Positions 35,160 through 51,137 of a stretch of DNA of 64,000 nucleotides are shown here, in pieces. This DNA comes from DATBLE01 sp963764565. Lineage in GTDB: Bacteria; Actinomycetota; Thermoleophilia; Gaiellales; Gaiellaceae. The number at the start of each line of letters is the position of its first letter. Position 1 is the stretch's first letter. The position numbers were made by a program, and so were the translations under genes. Below the pieces are notes generated by a model. It ran no database searches, was not told where the DNA came from, and saw only the letters and a program-made list of their open reading frames with translations. The DNA lies in the NCBI GenBank assembly GCA_963764565.1, contig CAVXTD010000006.1:1-64000 (forward strand). The letters run 5' to 3'.

Positions 35160-35578
35160 AGAAAGTACTGACACTCATCAAGCTCCAGATCCCCGGTGGG
35201 CAGGCCAACCCGGCGCCGCCCGTCGGTCCTGCGCTCGGCCAGCACGGCGTGAACATCATGGAGTTCTGCAAGGCTTTCAACGCCCAGACGGCGCAGGAGA
35301 ACGGCCGTATCACACCCGTCGAGATCACGGTCTACGAGGACCGGTCCTTCACCTTCATCACGAAGACGCCGCCGGCGGCCGTCCTGATCAAGGAGGCGCT
35401 GAACCTCGAGAAGGGCTCATCCGAGCCGAACCGAGACAAGGTCGGACGCCTACGGCGCGACCAGCTGCGCCAGATCGCCGAGACGAAGATGCCGGATCTG
35501 AACGCGCGCGACGTCGAGGCGGCGATGCTCGTCATCGCCGGCACCGCGCGCTCGATGGGCGTCGAGGTGGAAGGCTAG
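35156..35578 (+). CDS. rplK: 50S ribosomal protein L11
   Basis: A 140-residue L11 of the GTPase-associated centre. Typical sequence: LIKLQIPGGQANPAPPVGPA LGQ, GVNIMEFCKAFNAQT, FTFITKTPPAAVLIKEAL and the end LNARDVEAAMLVIAGTARSM. Full length. The ATG overlaps a preceding minicistron stop. Followed by rplA after a 65-bp spacer. Confidence 0.96.
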   Translation: MKKVLTLIKLQIPGGQANPAPPVGPALGQHGVNIMEFCKAFNAQTAQENGRITPVEITVYEDRSFTFITKTPPAAVLIKEALNLEKGSSEPNRDKVGRLRRDQLRQIAETKMPDLNARDVEAAMLVIAGTARSMGVEVEG

Positions 35579-35580
35579 AT

Positions 35581-35634
35581 GCGTAGGCTTGACGGAGCAT
35601 CCATCAACCCGGAGGCGCCGGCGTGTACGGCGCC
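35581..35634 (+). promoter_or_regulatory. Structured spacer before rplA
   Basis: The spacer begins with GTAGGCTTGACGGAG, a core shared with the rpmG-secE array, flanked by GATGC and GCATC that can pair. A second stem, GGCGCCG and CGGCGCC at 35614-35634, ends exactly at the rplA Shine-Dalgarno (GGAGGA, 35635-35640). Confidence 0.4.
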
Positions 35635-35643
35635 GGAGGAATA

Positions 35644-36408
35644 ATGGCCCAGCACGGCAAGCGCTACCGAGCCGCGCGCACCGAGATCGACCGCGAGCAG
35701 GCGTACTCGCCGCTCGAGGCGGTCAAGATGATCAAGGGGTTCGGCGCCGCCAAGTTCGACGAGACCGTCGAGGCGCATGTGCGTCTTGGCCTGAACGTGC
35801 GCCACGCCGACCAGCAGCTGCGCGGGACGTTGATGCTTCCACACGGCACCGGCAAGGAGCTCCGCGTCGCCGTCTTCGCGGAGGGCGAGAAGGCCAAGGA
35901 GGCGGAGGCCGCGGGCGCCGATGTCGTCGGCGCCGCCGATCTCGCGACGAAGATCGAAGGCGGCTTCGACGACTTCGACGTCGCGATCGCCACGCCGGAT
36001 CTGATGGGCACGGTCGGCAAGCTCGGCCGGATCCTCGGCCCGCGCGGAAAGATGCCGAACCCGAAGACCGGCACGGTCACCTTCGACGTCGCCAAGGCAG
36101 TGCAGGAGTCGAAGGCCGGCAAGCTGGAGTACCGCACCGACCGCGGGGCCAACGTGCACTTGCCGATCGGCAAGAAGAGCTTCGGCGAGCGGCAGCTGCT
36201 CGAGAACTACGCGACCCTGATCGAGGAGATCGTGCGGGCGAAGCCGTCGGCGGCCAAGGGCCGATACATCCGGACGATCACGCTGACCACGACGATGGGG
36301 CCGGGCGTGCACGTGGACACCGCGCGCACCCGCGGGATCACGGAAGAACTCGACGGAGAATCCGCTGGCGCGGATTCCCCTAGTGAGGCAGCTACAGTTA
36401 CGGCCTAG
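35644..36408 (+). CDS. rplA: 50S ribosomal protein L1
   Basis: A 254-residue L1, the stalk protein that also represses its own operon. Conserved blocks: GKRYRAARTEIDREQAYSPL, DETVEAHVRLGLNVRHADQQ, DLMGTVGKLGRILGPRGKMP, NPKTGTVT and KGRYIRTITLTTTMGPGVHV. The last 20 residues are an acidic tail beyond the usual end. Start ATG 35644 behind GGAGGA. Confidence 0.96.
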   Translation: MAQHGKRYRAARTEIDREQAYSPLEAVKMIKGFGAAKFDETVEAHVRLGLNVRHADQQLRGTLMLPHGTGKELRVAVFAEGEKAKEAEAAGADVVGAADLATKIEGGFDDFDVAIATPDLMGTVGKLGRILGPRGKMPNPKTGTVTFDVAKAVQESKAGKLEYRTDRGANVHLPIGKKSFGERQLLENYATLIEEIVRAKPSAAKGRYIRTITLTTTMGPGVHVDTARTRGITEELDGESAGADSPSEAATVTA

Positions 36409-36419
36409 ACATCGAGGAG

Positions 36420-36532
36420 GAGTTCGCCCGAGACAGCTGGCAGCCTACGAGGCAGAAGCCCAGCCGAGGCGGTCCCGATGAGAGCACATCGTTCTCTCTA
36501 GGGCTCGCCGACGGCGAGCCCGAATCTCTTTT
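36420..36532 (+). promoter_or_regulatory. L10 leader RNA with attenuator-like stem
   Basis: Between rplA and rplJ is the L10 leader motif: CCGAGACAGCTGG (36428-36440) and CCCAGCCGAGGC (36459-36470) flanking a small hairpin, as in the known L10-L12 binding leader. It is followed by a perfect stem GGGCTCGCC/GGCGAGCCC at 36501-36521 and a T-rich run TCTCTTTT to 36532, which looks like an intrinsic terminator. Known role: the L10-L12 complex binds the leader and reduces rplJ-rplL expression; the terminator suggests attenuation here. Confidence 0.75.
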
Positions 36533-36544
36533 GGAGGGAAGCGA

Positions 36545-37258
36545 GTGCTGAAACAGGACAAGGAACGGATCGTCGCGGAGTTGACCGAGCGGCTGAAGGA
36601 GTCGCCCACGCTCTTCGTCGCCGACTACCGCGGCCTGAACGTGACCGAGATCGACGATCTGCGCACCAAGCTGATCGACCACGGCGCACGGTTCACGGTG
36701 GTCAAGAACACGCTCACCCGCCGAGCGGCAGAGGCCGCGGGCGCCGAGGCGCTGCTCGCGCTCCTCGACGGCCCGACCGCGATCGCCTTCATCGAGGCGG
36801 ACGGGGACATGGTCGCGGTCGCGAAGGCGCTCGCAGACTCGGCCCGGACGACGAAGATCCTCGCGATCCGCGGCGGGATCCTGGACGGCGCGCCCATTGG
36901 TGAGGAGGACGTCAAGAACCTTGCAACGCTCCCGCCGCTCGACGTGCTCCGCGGCCAGGTGCTGGGCGCAATCACCGGTCCGCTGATGACCGTGGTCGGT
37001 CTGATCTCCGCCCCGGTGCGCGACCTGATCGGACTCCTGGATGCTCGCATAGAGCAGCTCGGCGGTCTCGGAGACTCCGCTGGCGCGGAGTCCCCTAGCC
37101 CTGGCGGTGACGCCGAGGGTGGAGCGGAGCCCGCTGTGGAGGCGGAGCAAGCCGCCGAGGCACCAACCGATACCCCCGAAGAGGCGTCCACAGACGAACC
37201 CACAGAAACAGCTAGCGCGCAGGCGGAGCCTGAGCGCACGGAAGAGGAGGCGGAGTAG
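36545..37258 (+). CDS. rplJ: 50S ribosomal protein L10 with acidic C-terminal tail
   Basis: A 237-residue L10 that anchors L7/L12 dimers. The core is normal to about residue 172: LKQDKERIVAELTERLKESP, TLFVADYRGLNVTEIDDLRT, GARFTVVKNTLTRRAAE. The remaining 65 residues are a low-complexity acidic tail (EAEQAAEAPTDTPEEASTDE) not seen in typical L10 (about 165-175 residues). Start GTG 36545 with TTGGAGGGAAG upstream; rplL starts directly after the stop. Confidence 0.95.
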   Translation: MLKQDKERIVAELTERLKESPTLFVADYRGLNVTEIDDLRTKLIDHGARFTVVKNTLTRRAAEAAGAEALLALLDGPTAIAFIEADGDMVAVAKALADSARTTKILAIRGGILDGAPIGEEDVKNLATLPPLDVLRGQVLGAITGPLMTVVGLISAPVRDLIGLLDARIEQLGGLGDSAGAESPSPGGDAEGGAEPAVEAEQAAEAPTDTPEEASTDEPTETASAQAEPERTEEEAE

Positions 37259-37642
37259 ATGGCAGCATCAGCAGTCGACACAATCTTCGAGGGGCTCGGC
37301 AAGATGACCGTGCTCGAGCTCGTGGATCTGAAGAAGAAGATCGAGGACGAGTGGGGCATCACCGCGGCCGCGCCGGTCGCGGTTGCGGCCGCAGCCGCCC
37401 CGGCGGCAGGCGACGGCGCCGCCGAGGAGCAGAGCGCGTTCGACGTCATGCTCACCGGCGCCGGCGACAAGAAGATCCAGGTGATCAAGGTCGTCCGCGC
37501 GATCACGGGACTGGGCCTCAAGGAGGCGAAGGACCTCGTCGACGGAGCCCCGGCCGCCGTCAAGGAGGGTGTGAACAAGGAGGAGGCGGACTCGATCAAG
37601 GCGCAGCTCGAAGAGGCCGGCGCCGGGGTCGAGGTCAAGTAG
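37259..37642 (+). CDS. rplL: 50S ribosomal protein L7/L12
   Basis: A 127-residue L7/L12. N-terminal dimer domain IFEGLGKMTVLELVDLKKKI, Ala-rich hinge, and C-terminal factor-binding domain FDVMLTGAGDKKIQVIKVVR with AITGLGLKEAKDLVDGAPAA. ATG 37259 immediately follows the rplJ stop. Confidence 0.96.
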   Translation: MAASAVDTIFEGLGKMTVLELVDLKKKIEDEWGITAAAPVAVAAAAAPAAGDGAAEEQSAFDVMLTGAGDKKIQVIKVVRAITGLGLKEAKDLVDGAPAAVKEGVNKEEADSIKAQLEEAGAGVEVK

Positions 37643-37675
37643 CCGCTCGCCGCGGCTTCGCCGCTAGCTCGCTCG

Positions 37676-37704
37676 CACGGGGGAAACGGCCGGTTTCCCC
37701 CGTG
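37676..37704. repeat. Dispersed GC hairpin, copy 4
   Basis: CACGGGGGAAAC, loop GGCCG, GTTTCCCCCGTG, 34 bp after the rplL stop. It belongs to the family seen at 11970, 12205, 30637 and 48042. The whole gap 37643-37948 between rplL and rpoB holds this hairpin, a second unrelated stem (37785) and AT-richer DNA before rpoB; no gene is seen. Confidence 0.75.
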
Positions 37705-37784
37705 ATCCCCCTTCCCCAAGCGGCGTACTCGCGGCGCGCGGTCGTAGGCCGCGCCCGCCGAGTCGGTCGCGGCGGCGATTCGCC

Positions 37785-37819
37785 TTCTGCCGCTCAAGCC
37801 GCTTCGGCTTGAGGCAGAA
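37785..37819 (+). promoter_or_regulatory. Long stem-loop in the rplL-rpoB spacer
   Basis: TTCTGCC, a bulged G, CTCAAGCCG, loop CTT, CGGCTTGAG and GCAGAA form a 15-16 bp stem. There is no T run, so it is not a plain terminator. In E. coli the same spacer carries an attenuator and an RNase III site; this stem is placed to do either. A weak promoter-like pair, TTGCGC (37854) and TATCCT (37878), lies between it and rpoB. Confidence 0.5.
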
Positions 37820-37948
37820 TGAGGAATACGACCGTCCACGCGGTCGTTGTCCCTTGCGCAGGGTCCGGTAGGTTAGGTATCCTGCAGGGTTCGCGCCCAC
37901 CGTTCGCCTGACCGCCGCAGTAGACATTCTTAAGGGAGGCTGTTCCAT

Positions 37949-41557
<3,609 letters not shown>

Positions 41558-41604
41558 TCACGACGACCGATAGGCTGAATCCACTGAAGAGTTAGGGGAG
41601 CACT

Positions 41605-46173
<4,569 letters not shown>

Positions 46174-46208
46174 CCGGCTTCCGCCGCCTACTCGTTTAGC
46201 GAATCCAG

Positions 46209-46242
46209 CCGTGAGCGCCCGCAGGAGCGCGGGCGCTCACGG
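46209..46242 (+). terminator. Stem-loop after rpoC
   Basis: A perfect 14-bp stem: CCGTGAGCGCCCGC, loop AGGAGC, GCGGGCGCTCACGG, 36 bp after the rpoC stop. No T run follows, as is common for high-GC terminators. It probably ends the rpoBC transcript before the next gene at 46259. Confidence 0.7.
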
Positions 46243-46258
46243 CTAACGACACAGGGTC

Positions 46259-48007
46259 GTGATTCGCAAGCTTGCGGTTCCGCTGGCGGCGCTGGCCGCC
46301 TTTCTGACCGCGGGGCCGGCGCAGGGCGCCGGTGCCGCGTCCTGCGGGCTGCCAGATACGAAACCCCTCTGGATCGACTACTCCGAGGGCTCGGTCGGCT
46401 TCCGCCAGGCCGTGTTCGCGAAGCCCGGGATCGTCGCCGCAACGTCGGGGAAGGCGGTACCGGCCGCGCTCCGGAACGCCGGCGCACAGACGGTCTACTG
46501 GCACATGAAGCTCGGTGCGCTCGTCGGGACGACCACCGCACCGGCCGACCCGGCGACGATTACGGCCTCCGCTCAGAAGCTGTTCGACAACGCGGTCTCC
46601 TCGTCCGGCTGCGCGACGCCGCTGATCGCGCTGAACGAGCTGAACGGTGCCTCGACCACCACGCCCTGGACGACGACGAACTCGCGATATCGGCAGAACA
46701 TCCTCGACCTGCTCCGGGCGCTCCAGTCTCTGGGCGCGCGACCGTTCCTGCTCGTCAACTCGGCGCCCTACACAGGTGGGGAGGCGGCAGACTGGTGGCG
46801 CCAGGCGGCGCAGGTCGCCGACATCGTCCCGGAGGTCTATTTCAACGCCCCAGCTGTGATGAAGCAGGGGCCGATCCTCGGCAGCCGGCGGATGCGGATG
46901 ACCATTCGGGCGCGGGTCGCTGCGTACACGGCGATCGGGATCCCCGTCGCGAAGCTGGGGTTCGTGCTCGGCTTTCAGTCGGGGCCCGGCGCCGGCGGCC
47001 GGGAGGGGCTCCAGCCCTCGAGCGCATGGTTCGAGTTCGCGAAGCTGTACACGCTCGCAGCGAAGCGAGTGGCGGCCGAGTTCGGCGTCGCCACCGTCTG
47101 GACGTGGGGGTGGGGGACGTTCAACGCCGCCGGCGCGGACGCCGACAAGCAAGCGGCTGCCTGCGTCTACCTGTGGACCCGAGACCCTTCTCTCTGCGAC
47201 GCGCCGGCCACAGTCGAGGGCGGCTTCGACGATTCGCTGACCGAGGGGCAGATCGAGCTGCCCAAGGGTGTCCAGTGTGCGCTCGACGGCAAGTCGATGC
47301 GACAGACGGACCTCTCGCGGATGACCGCTGTCACCCATGACCGCGACGTCGCTTACACGATCCTGTTCGGCCGGCTGGTGGAGACGCAGCTCGCGGCGAT
47401 CTCTCCCGACCGGGTTCGGCAGGCAGAGCAGGCAATCGTCGACGGGATCTTCGGCGGGAACCGTGCGTCGTTCAACGCCGCGCTGGCGGAAGCGGGGGCG
47501 AACATCTACGTCGCCAGGGCGGCGATCGCCGACGAGCTCCTGCGCGCGCAGATCGAGGCGGCGCTCGTGGTTCCCTCGCCGAGCCCTTCGCAGATCCAGG
47601 CGTTCTACACGACGTATCCGGACACCCTCGTCCGGCAGTTCAAGGTCACTCCGGCCGCACCCTGGCTCGGGAACCGCTCGGCGGGTTTCGCCCTCGCCGC
47701 GGCGGCTCCGGCGGCGCTCTTCCGGCTTCCCTCGGCGCTCGCCTCGTCGTTCACAACCGGCCTCGGCTCGTACACGGTGACGCCTTTCGATCAGCCGCTG
47801 CCGCTGGGCGCGTTCGCGCTCGAGACCGTCCGCCCTGCGATCGCCACGGCGCTGCGCTCGTTCGCGCGCACGCAGGCCTACGAGGACGCCGCCCGCAAGC
47901 GCGCGGAATCGGCGCTCAATCGCACGGTCTGCCTCCGCGACGACCTGCCGGATCCGAGCGTCGTCTCCGTCTCGACCTACCTGCCGTTCCTCGCGCTCAG
48001 CTCGTAG
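46259..48007 (+). CDS. Secreted two-domain protein of unknown function
   Basis: A 582-residue exported protein: signal peptide IRKLAVPLAALAAFLTAGPA, then a region at about 30-300 that looks like a TIM-barrel glycoside-hydrolase-type fold (PLWIDYSEGSVGFRQAVFA, LIALNELNGAS, ADIVPEVYFNAPAVM, VATVWTWGWGTFNAAG). The C-terminal 260 residues are helix-rich (HDRDVAYTILFGRLVETQLA, FNAALAEAGANIYVARAAIA, SPSQIQAFYTTYPD), similar in layout to SurA/PpiD chaperone domains. ELN in the first domain could hold a catalytic Glu. GTG 46259. No reaction can be assigned. Confidence 0.7.
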   Translation: MIRKLAVPLAALAAFLTAGPAQGAGAASCGLPDTKPLWIDYSEGSVGFRQAVFAKPGIVAATSGKAVPAALRNAGAQTVYWHMKLGALVGTTTAPADPATITASAQKLFDNAVSSSGCATPLIALNELNGASTTTPWTTTNSRYRQNILDLLRALQSLGARPFLLVNSAPYTGGEAADWWRQAAQVADIVPEVYFNAPAVMKQGPILGSRRMRMTIRARVAAYTAIGIPVAKLGFVLGFQSGPGAGGREGLQPSSAWFEFAKLYTLAAKRVAAEFGVATVWTWGWGTFNAAGADADKQAAACVYLWTRDPSLCDAPATVEGGFDDSLTEGQIELPKGVQCALDGKSMRQTDLSRMTAVTHDRDVAYTILFGRLVETQLAAISPDRVRQAEQAIVDGIFGGNRASFNAALAEAGANIYVARAAIADELLRAQIEAALVVPSPSPSQIQAFYTTYPDTLVRQFKVTPAAPWLGNRSAGFALAAAAPAALFRLPSALASSFTTGLGSYTVTPFDQPLPLGAFALETVRPAIATALRSFARTQAYEDAARKRAESALNRTVCLRDDLPDPSVVSVSTYLPFLALSS

Positions 48008-48041
48008 CGCGCGGCGGGGCCGCCGCTACATCGCTTCGCTT

Positions 48042-48068
48042 CACGGGGGAACCCCTGGTTTCCCCGTG
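48042..48068. repeat. Dispersed GC hairpin, copy 5
   Basis: CACGGGGGAACC, loop CCT, GGTTTCCCCGTG, 34 bp after the preceding stop. The flanks GCTTCGCTTC on one side and GCCCCTTCCTTGC on the other match those of copy 1 at 11970, showing that the repeat unit is larger than the hairpin. Confidence 0.75.
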
Positions 48069-48645
48069 TGCCCCTTCCTTGCGGGCGCTGGTGGTGGTCG
48101 ATCGTCTCCGGAGCCGGCGGAGCGCTTCGCGATTCGCGGCCACGACGGCCGCAGCGTGCCGCGCCCGCCGTGTCGGTTGAGGGCGCTGCCGGGGATCAAG
48201 GACGCCTTGAAGGTCGATCCGCGTGCGTTCCGAAGGCGCGTCGCGGACGTGCTCGGATCGTAGGCCATCGAAGCGGCCGCCGTCGGCGGCGCGTCGACAC
48301 CGTAACCGGAGGGGCCCCGCACGCTTCTAGTTTGGGTTCCGGGGGGTCAGGTCTTGCATTCACGCATCCTCGGCTGAGGGTGTGTCAATTGTGTGACTGA
48401 TCGAAAAAGGCGGATTGCGGACAGCCCGTCTCCGGTCGACAATCGAAGGTGTGGAGGGTGTGGCCACACGGTTGTGGAGCGCGACTGATAATCGCTGCGT
48501 CCGGTTTTGCCGCCGGAGGTTCGGGGTCAGGAGGTTCGGGGTCAGGTCTTGCATTCACGCACAGCGGGCCAGACTCGTCCGAAACAGCGTCTTGCGCGGG
48601 AGGCGGCACGCGGGCACCATTGACCTGTGGACGATCCCAGAGGCC

Positions 48646-48756
48646 ATGCAGCTGATGCTCGAGGCGCTGTTCTCGATCAAAGCCGACGTTCGCGAAATCC
48701 ACGGCGCAATCTTCGGAGGTGAGGAAAACGGCACGGAAGCGGAAGAAGACGCCTGA
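48646..48756 (+). CDS. Small ORF, 36 residues
   Basis: ATG 48646 opens a short frame (MQLMLEALFSIKADVREIHG then AIFGGEENGTEAEEDA) that reads as an amphipathic helix with an acidic end. Its last 38 bases overlap the next small frame. It lies between two copies of the array repeat. It may be a surviving small gene of the repeat unit or chance; I recognise no family. Confidence 0.3.
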   Translation: MQLMLEALFSIKADVREIHGAIFGGEENGTEAEEDA

Positions 48757-48865
48757 AGAGCTTGCTGCTCACGAGGCGAAGCACCAGGACCTGATGCGGC
48801 GGTTGGAGGAGATGATCCAGCGGTACCGCCGGATCAACGCCGAGCGGCGAGCAGCCGGGTCTTAG
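48719..48865 (+). CDS. Small ORF, 48 residues, basic helical
   Basis: GTG 48719 behind CGGAGGT-like bases gives a basic, helical peptide (TPEELAAHEAKHQDLMRRLE, then EMIQRYRRINAERRA). It overlaps the preceding small frame and its stop runs into the next repeat copy. The pair looks like a coiled-coil two-gene unit, but the support is composition only. Confidence 0.3.
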   Translation: MRKTARKRKKTPEELAAHEAKHQDLMRRLEEMIQRYRRINAERRAAGS

Positions 48866-49228
48866 GGGGTCAGGTTTTGCATTCACGCATCCCGGTTGAA
48901 GGCGTGCCGGTTGTGTGACCTCTGATCCCGTCGGCTGCCGCCCCGGTGTCCATCCGTCCGAAACAGCGAATTGCGGGAGCGGCCGCCCCGCAGCAGAATG
49001 AGTCGGGTGGAGGGTGTGGCGAACACGGTGCGGACGGCGATTGATACCCGCTGAGTCCGGCTTTGCCACCGGATCCGGTTCGACTCCGGCACCCTCCGCG
49101 CTGCTGCGGCGCGCGATCGGCTGGCGGTTGGCATCCGCGTCTATCCGGTCGCGCGCGTCGCCGCTAGGATTGGCCGCGTTATCAGTCGCGCTCAGCCGGA
49201 TGGCAATCCGGCACCGTGGTTACATCTG

Positions 49229-49252
49229 AACGGCCCGCTCCGGCGGGCCGTT
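49229..49252 (+). terminator. Isolated stem-loop in the repeat array
   Basis: A perfect 10-bp stem, AACGGCCCGC, loop TCCG, GCGGGCCGTT, followed by CGTCTTG. No coding gene ends nearby, so it may close a short untranslated transcript or be a relic. A further stem GCCGGAT/ATCCGGC lies about 30 bp upstream. Confidence 0.4.
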
Positions 49253-49758
49253 CGTCTTGAGCCGGGGTCCGGGAGCAGGTCGTGCATTCACGCATACTCG
49301 GCTGAGCGTGTGTCGAGGAGAGGCCCTGCTCGCAGATCGGTGCCGCGGGCGTGGGAGGTCATCAACTAGCGTTTCTCTTTGGCGGACGCGCCCGGTGGCT
49401 ATCACGGGCCTCAGCAGTGGGGCGGGGGCCGACGGGCGAAACCTCGGCCTGGCGCCGGGCGCGTCACTTGTTAGGCCCCCGGGTCAGGCTTGGCAATCAT
49501 GACCCGCTTGAGCAGTGTCTTTTGAATGAGGTGTCCGGGCGAGCGTGAAGTGAAGTGTCCCGGGGGTCAGATCTTGCGTTCACGCATCGGCTGAGGGCTG
49601 CGGGTGTGCCGGTTGTGTGACTTCGGAGCTTGTCCGCCCTCCGCTAGACACGCACCGGCTCTAGGTTCGACCCGTCTTGGCGTATCCGCTGCGGGGGACG
49701 ATTTGCCGTTTTGGACATCTGGTGCGTCGCGCACGTGCTCGCTAGCGTCGCGTGCGAC

Positions 49759-50301
49759 TTGCCGACGATCAGCGTCTTTTATGGCATCGTGATCAGGATG
49801 TTCGTCAAGGACCATCCGCCGCCCCACTTCCATGCGCTGTATGGGGGCCGGCGCACGCGTGTGGCGATCGCGACCGGCGAGCCGATCGGCGGTGAGCTCC
49901 CACCTCGGGCTGCGCGTCTGGTGCGCGAATGGACTGACCTGCATCGGCCCGAGCTCGAAGCAAACTGGCAACGTGCGGAGCAGATGCGGCCGCTTCGAGC
50001 CAATCGAGCCGCTCCCGTGATTGCACCCCGGGTGCACGCTGCGGTTCCTCTCCGTCCCTACGTGGTGAGGGTCGTGTTCGCGGACGGTGAGGTTCGAGAT
50101 GTCGACATCGAGCCGCTGCTCGACGGCGCCGTCTTTCAGCCGCTTCGCGATCCGGCTCTGTTCGAGCAAGTGCGCGTCGACGAGTACAACGAGACGATAG
50201 TGTGGCCAAACGGCGCGGACCTGGACCCCGACGTGTTGTACGGCATCGCGGAGCCGGCAACCGAGCCGGCTCCCCGGGTCAGCATTCCCCAGCGCGCCTG
50301 A
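49759..50301 (+). CDS. DUF4160-DUF2442 fusion protein
   Basis: A 180-residue protein made of two small domains usually encoded by adjacent genes. The first (about 1-75) has the DUF4160 pattern PTISVFYGIVIRMFVKDHPP with PHFHALYGG; the second (about 95-165) has the DUF2442 pattern VVFADGEVRDVDIEPLLDGA and DEYNETIVWPNGADLDPDVL. Such pairs are often noted near toxin-antitoxin genes; their function is not settled. I set the start at TTG 49759 because DUF4160 proteins begin at PTIS; the frame is open to 49711. Neighbours include toxin-antitoxin-like genes and a PIN remnant. Confidence 0.7.
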   Translation: MPTISVFYGIVIRMFVKDHPPPHFHALYGGRRTRVAIATGEPIGGELPPRAARLVREWTDLHRPELEANWQRAEQMRPLRANRAAPVIAPRVHAAVPLRPYVVRVVFADGEVRDVDIEPLLDGAVFQPLRDPALFEQVRVDEYNETIVWPNGADLDPDVLYGIAEPATEPAPRVSIPQRA

Positions 50302-50439
50302 CGGCAGACGGGATCTGGCGTCGGCAAGGTGCCAGGGCACCCGCCGCGCAAACTGCAAACCCGTCGCGGCCGGCTTTCGACCCGGTGCAGACCGCCTGCT
50401 TGTTAGCGGCGGGTGGCGGCCATGCGGCTGGACCTCGAC

Positions 50440-50634
50440 GAGCGTCGTTCAACGACCTCTACGAGCTCGCGGCTGACCTCGACCCGCCGTTTCTCGGCTC
50501 GGTCGACGCGATCCATCTGGCCGCCGCGGTTACCGGCGGCTCCGACCTTGCGGGTCGTCACCTACGACGCGCGAATGGGAGAGGGCGCCGCGGCACTCGG
50601 TCTCCGAGTCGAATCCCCGGGTCGCGGGCACTAG
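50440..50634 (+). pseudogene. VapC-like PIN-domain toxin, C-terminal remnant
   Basis: Two frames read the C-terminal part of a PIN-domain ribonuclease: DLDPPFLGSVDAIHLAAAVT (with the conserved LDAIHLAAA-type acidic position), then after a frame change near 50548 RVVTYDARMGEGAAALGL ending SPGRGH at 50634. The N-terminal half, with the first catalytic Asp, is not found. This is a decayed vapC. Confidence 0.55.
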
Positions 50635-51137
50635 GGAAGACCTTGCTCGTGTCGTGCTCGCCGAAGCTCGCGCAGCAGCGGCAGATGGCTCGGGTACTTC
50701 GGGCCGCCGATCGCTTGCTTGTTTCGGAGGATGTCGTCGAGGTTGGCGACCTTGATCCGGACATCGCCGACCTCCACGTCGATCGCCTTCCTGACCAGGT
50801 CGTCGTAGCCGCCTGTGCCTTCGGGACGGAACCAGACGTCGAAGAAGCCGAGCGGCGTGATGAGCGCCAGGCTCGTGAACGCCTCGAAGCTCCGGGCCGT
50901 CCACGGCACCGCCGGTGCGAAGCCCTCCGGGGCACCCTCGACGCGGAAGCGAGCCTCGAGTTCGTTCAGGACGGTCGCCAGCCGTGCGAGGTTCGCTTTG
51001 CTGGTGGCGGAGCAGATGTCGAAGTCGTCCGTCGAGCGGGGTGATCCGAGCAGGCGCTCGGCAACGCCGCCGATAACGACGAATCGCAGGTCGTGCGCGA
51101 GCAGGACGTCAAGAAGCTCGCGCGGCCGCAGCCTCAT
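50631..51137 (-). CDS. Nucleotidyltransferase-fold protein (AbiEii/MNT-like toxin candidate)
   Basis: A 168-residue protein of the nucleotidyltransferase superfamily. It shows VVIGGVAERLLGSPRSTDDF with the acidic pair DFD (the GG...DxD-type active site), then a helix and DVRIKVANLDDILRNKQAIG. Proteins of this build pair with an HTH partner in AbiE-like and MNT-type toxin-antitoxin modules, where they modify RNA or protein with nucleotides. Its ATG 51137 overlaps the stop of the XRE gene (ATGA), so the two are coupled. The ending overlaps the VapC remnant. Confidence 0.72.
   Translation of the reverse strand: MRLRPRELLDVLLAHDLRFVVIGGVAERLLGSPRSTDDFDICSATSKANLARLATVLNELEARFRVEGAPEGFAPAVPWTARSFEAFTSLALITPLGFFDVWFRPEGTGGYDDLVRKAIDVEVGDVRIKVANLDDILRNKQAIGGPKYPSHLPLLRELRRARHEQGLP

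Larger units (their letters stand above)
48341..49590. repeat. Decayed repeat array (GGGTCAGGTCTTGCATTCAC units)
   Basis: A 25-bp sequence, GGGGTCAGGTCTTGCATTC followed by ACGCAT, occurs at 48341, 48537, 48865, 49271 (degenerate) and 49562, all in one orientation. Most copies continue with CGGCTGAGGGTGTG and GGTTGTGTGAC. A second shared block, GGTGGAGGGTGTGG with a following TCCGGCTTTGCC, occurs near 48450 and 49010. Between the copies are short fragments. The array resembles end sequences of a mobile element, but no transposase is visible. The rest of 48069-49700 holds two tiny frames (48646, 48719) and one stem-loop. Confidence 0.65.

Noticed and set aside
35100..35160. Hairpin before rplK as an intrinsic terminator
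   Set aside because: No T run follows and the gene order requires read-through.
46209..46242. Stem after rpoC as the start of a small RNA
   Set aside because: Position just after the rpoC stop and before the next gene is explained by termination.
48385..49069. Minus-strand frames with shared VNARPDP or VNAKPDP peptides as a protein family
   Set aside because: The shared peptide is the translation of the DNA repeat itself; the rest of the frames differ and have no domain.
48341..49590. Array as an integron cassette array
   Set aside because: No integrase gene and no attC-type core sites; repeats are direct with no conserved hairpin ends.
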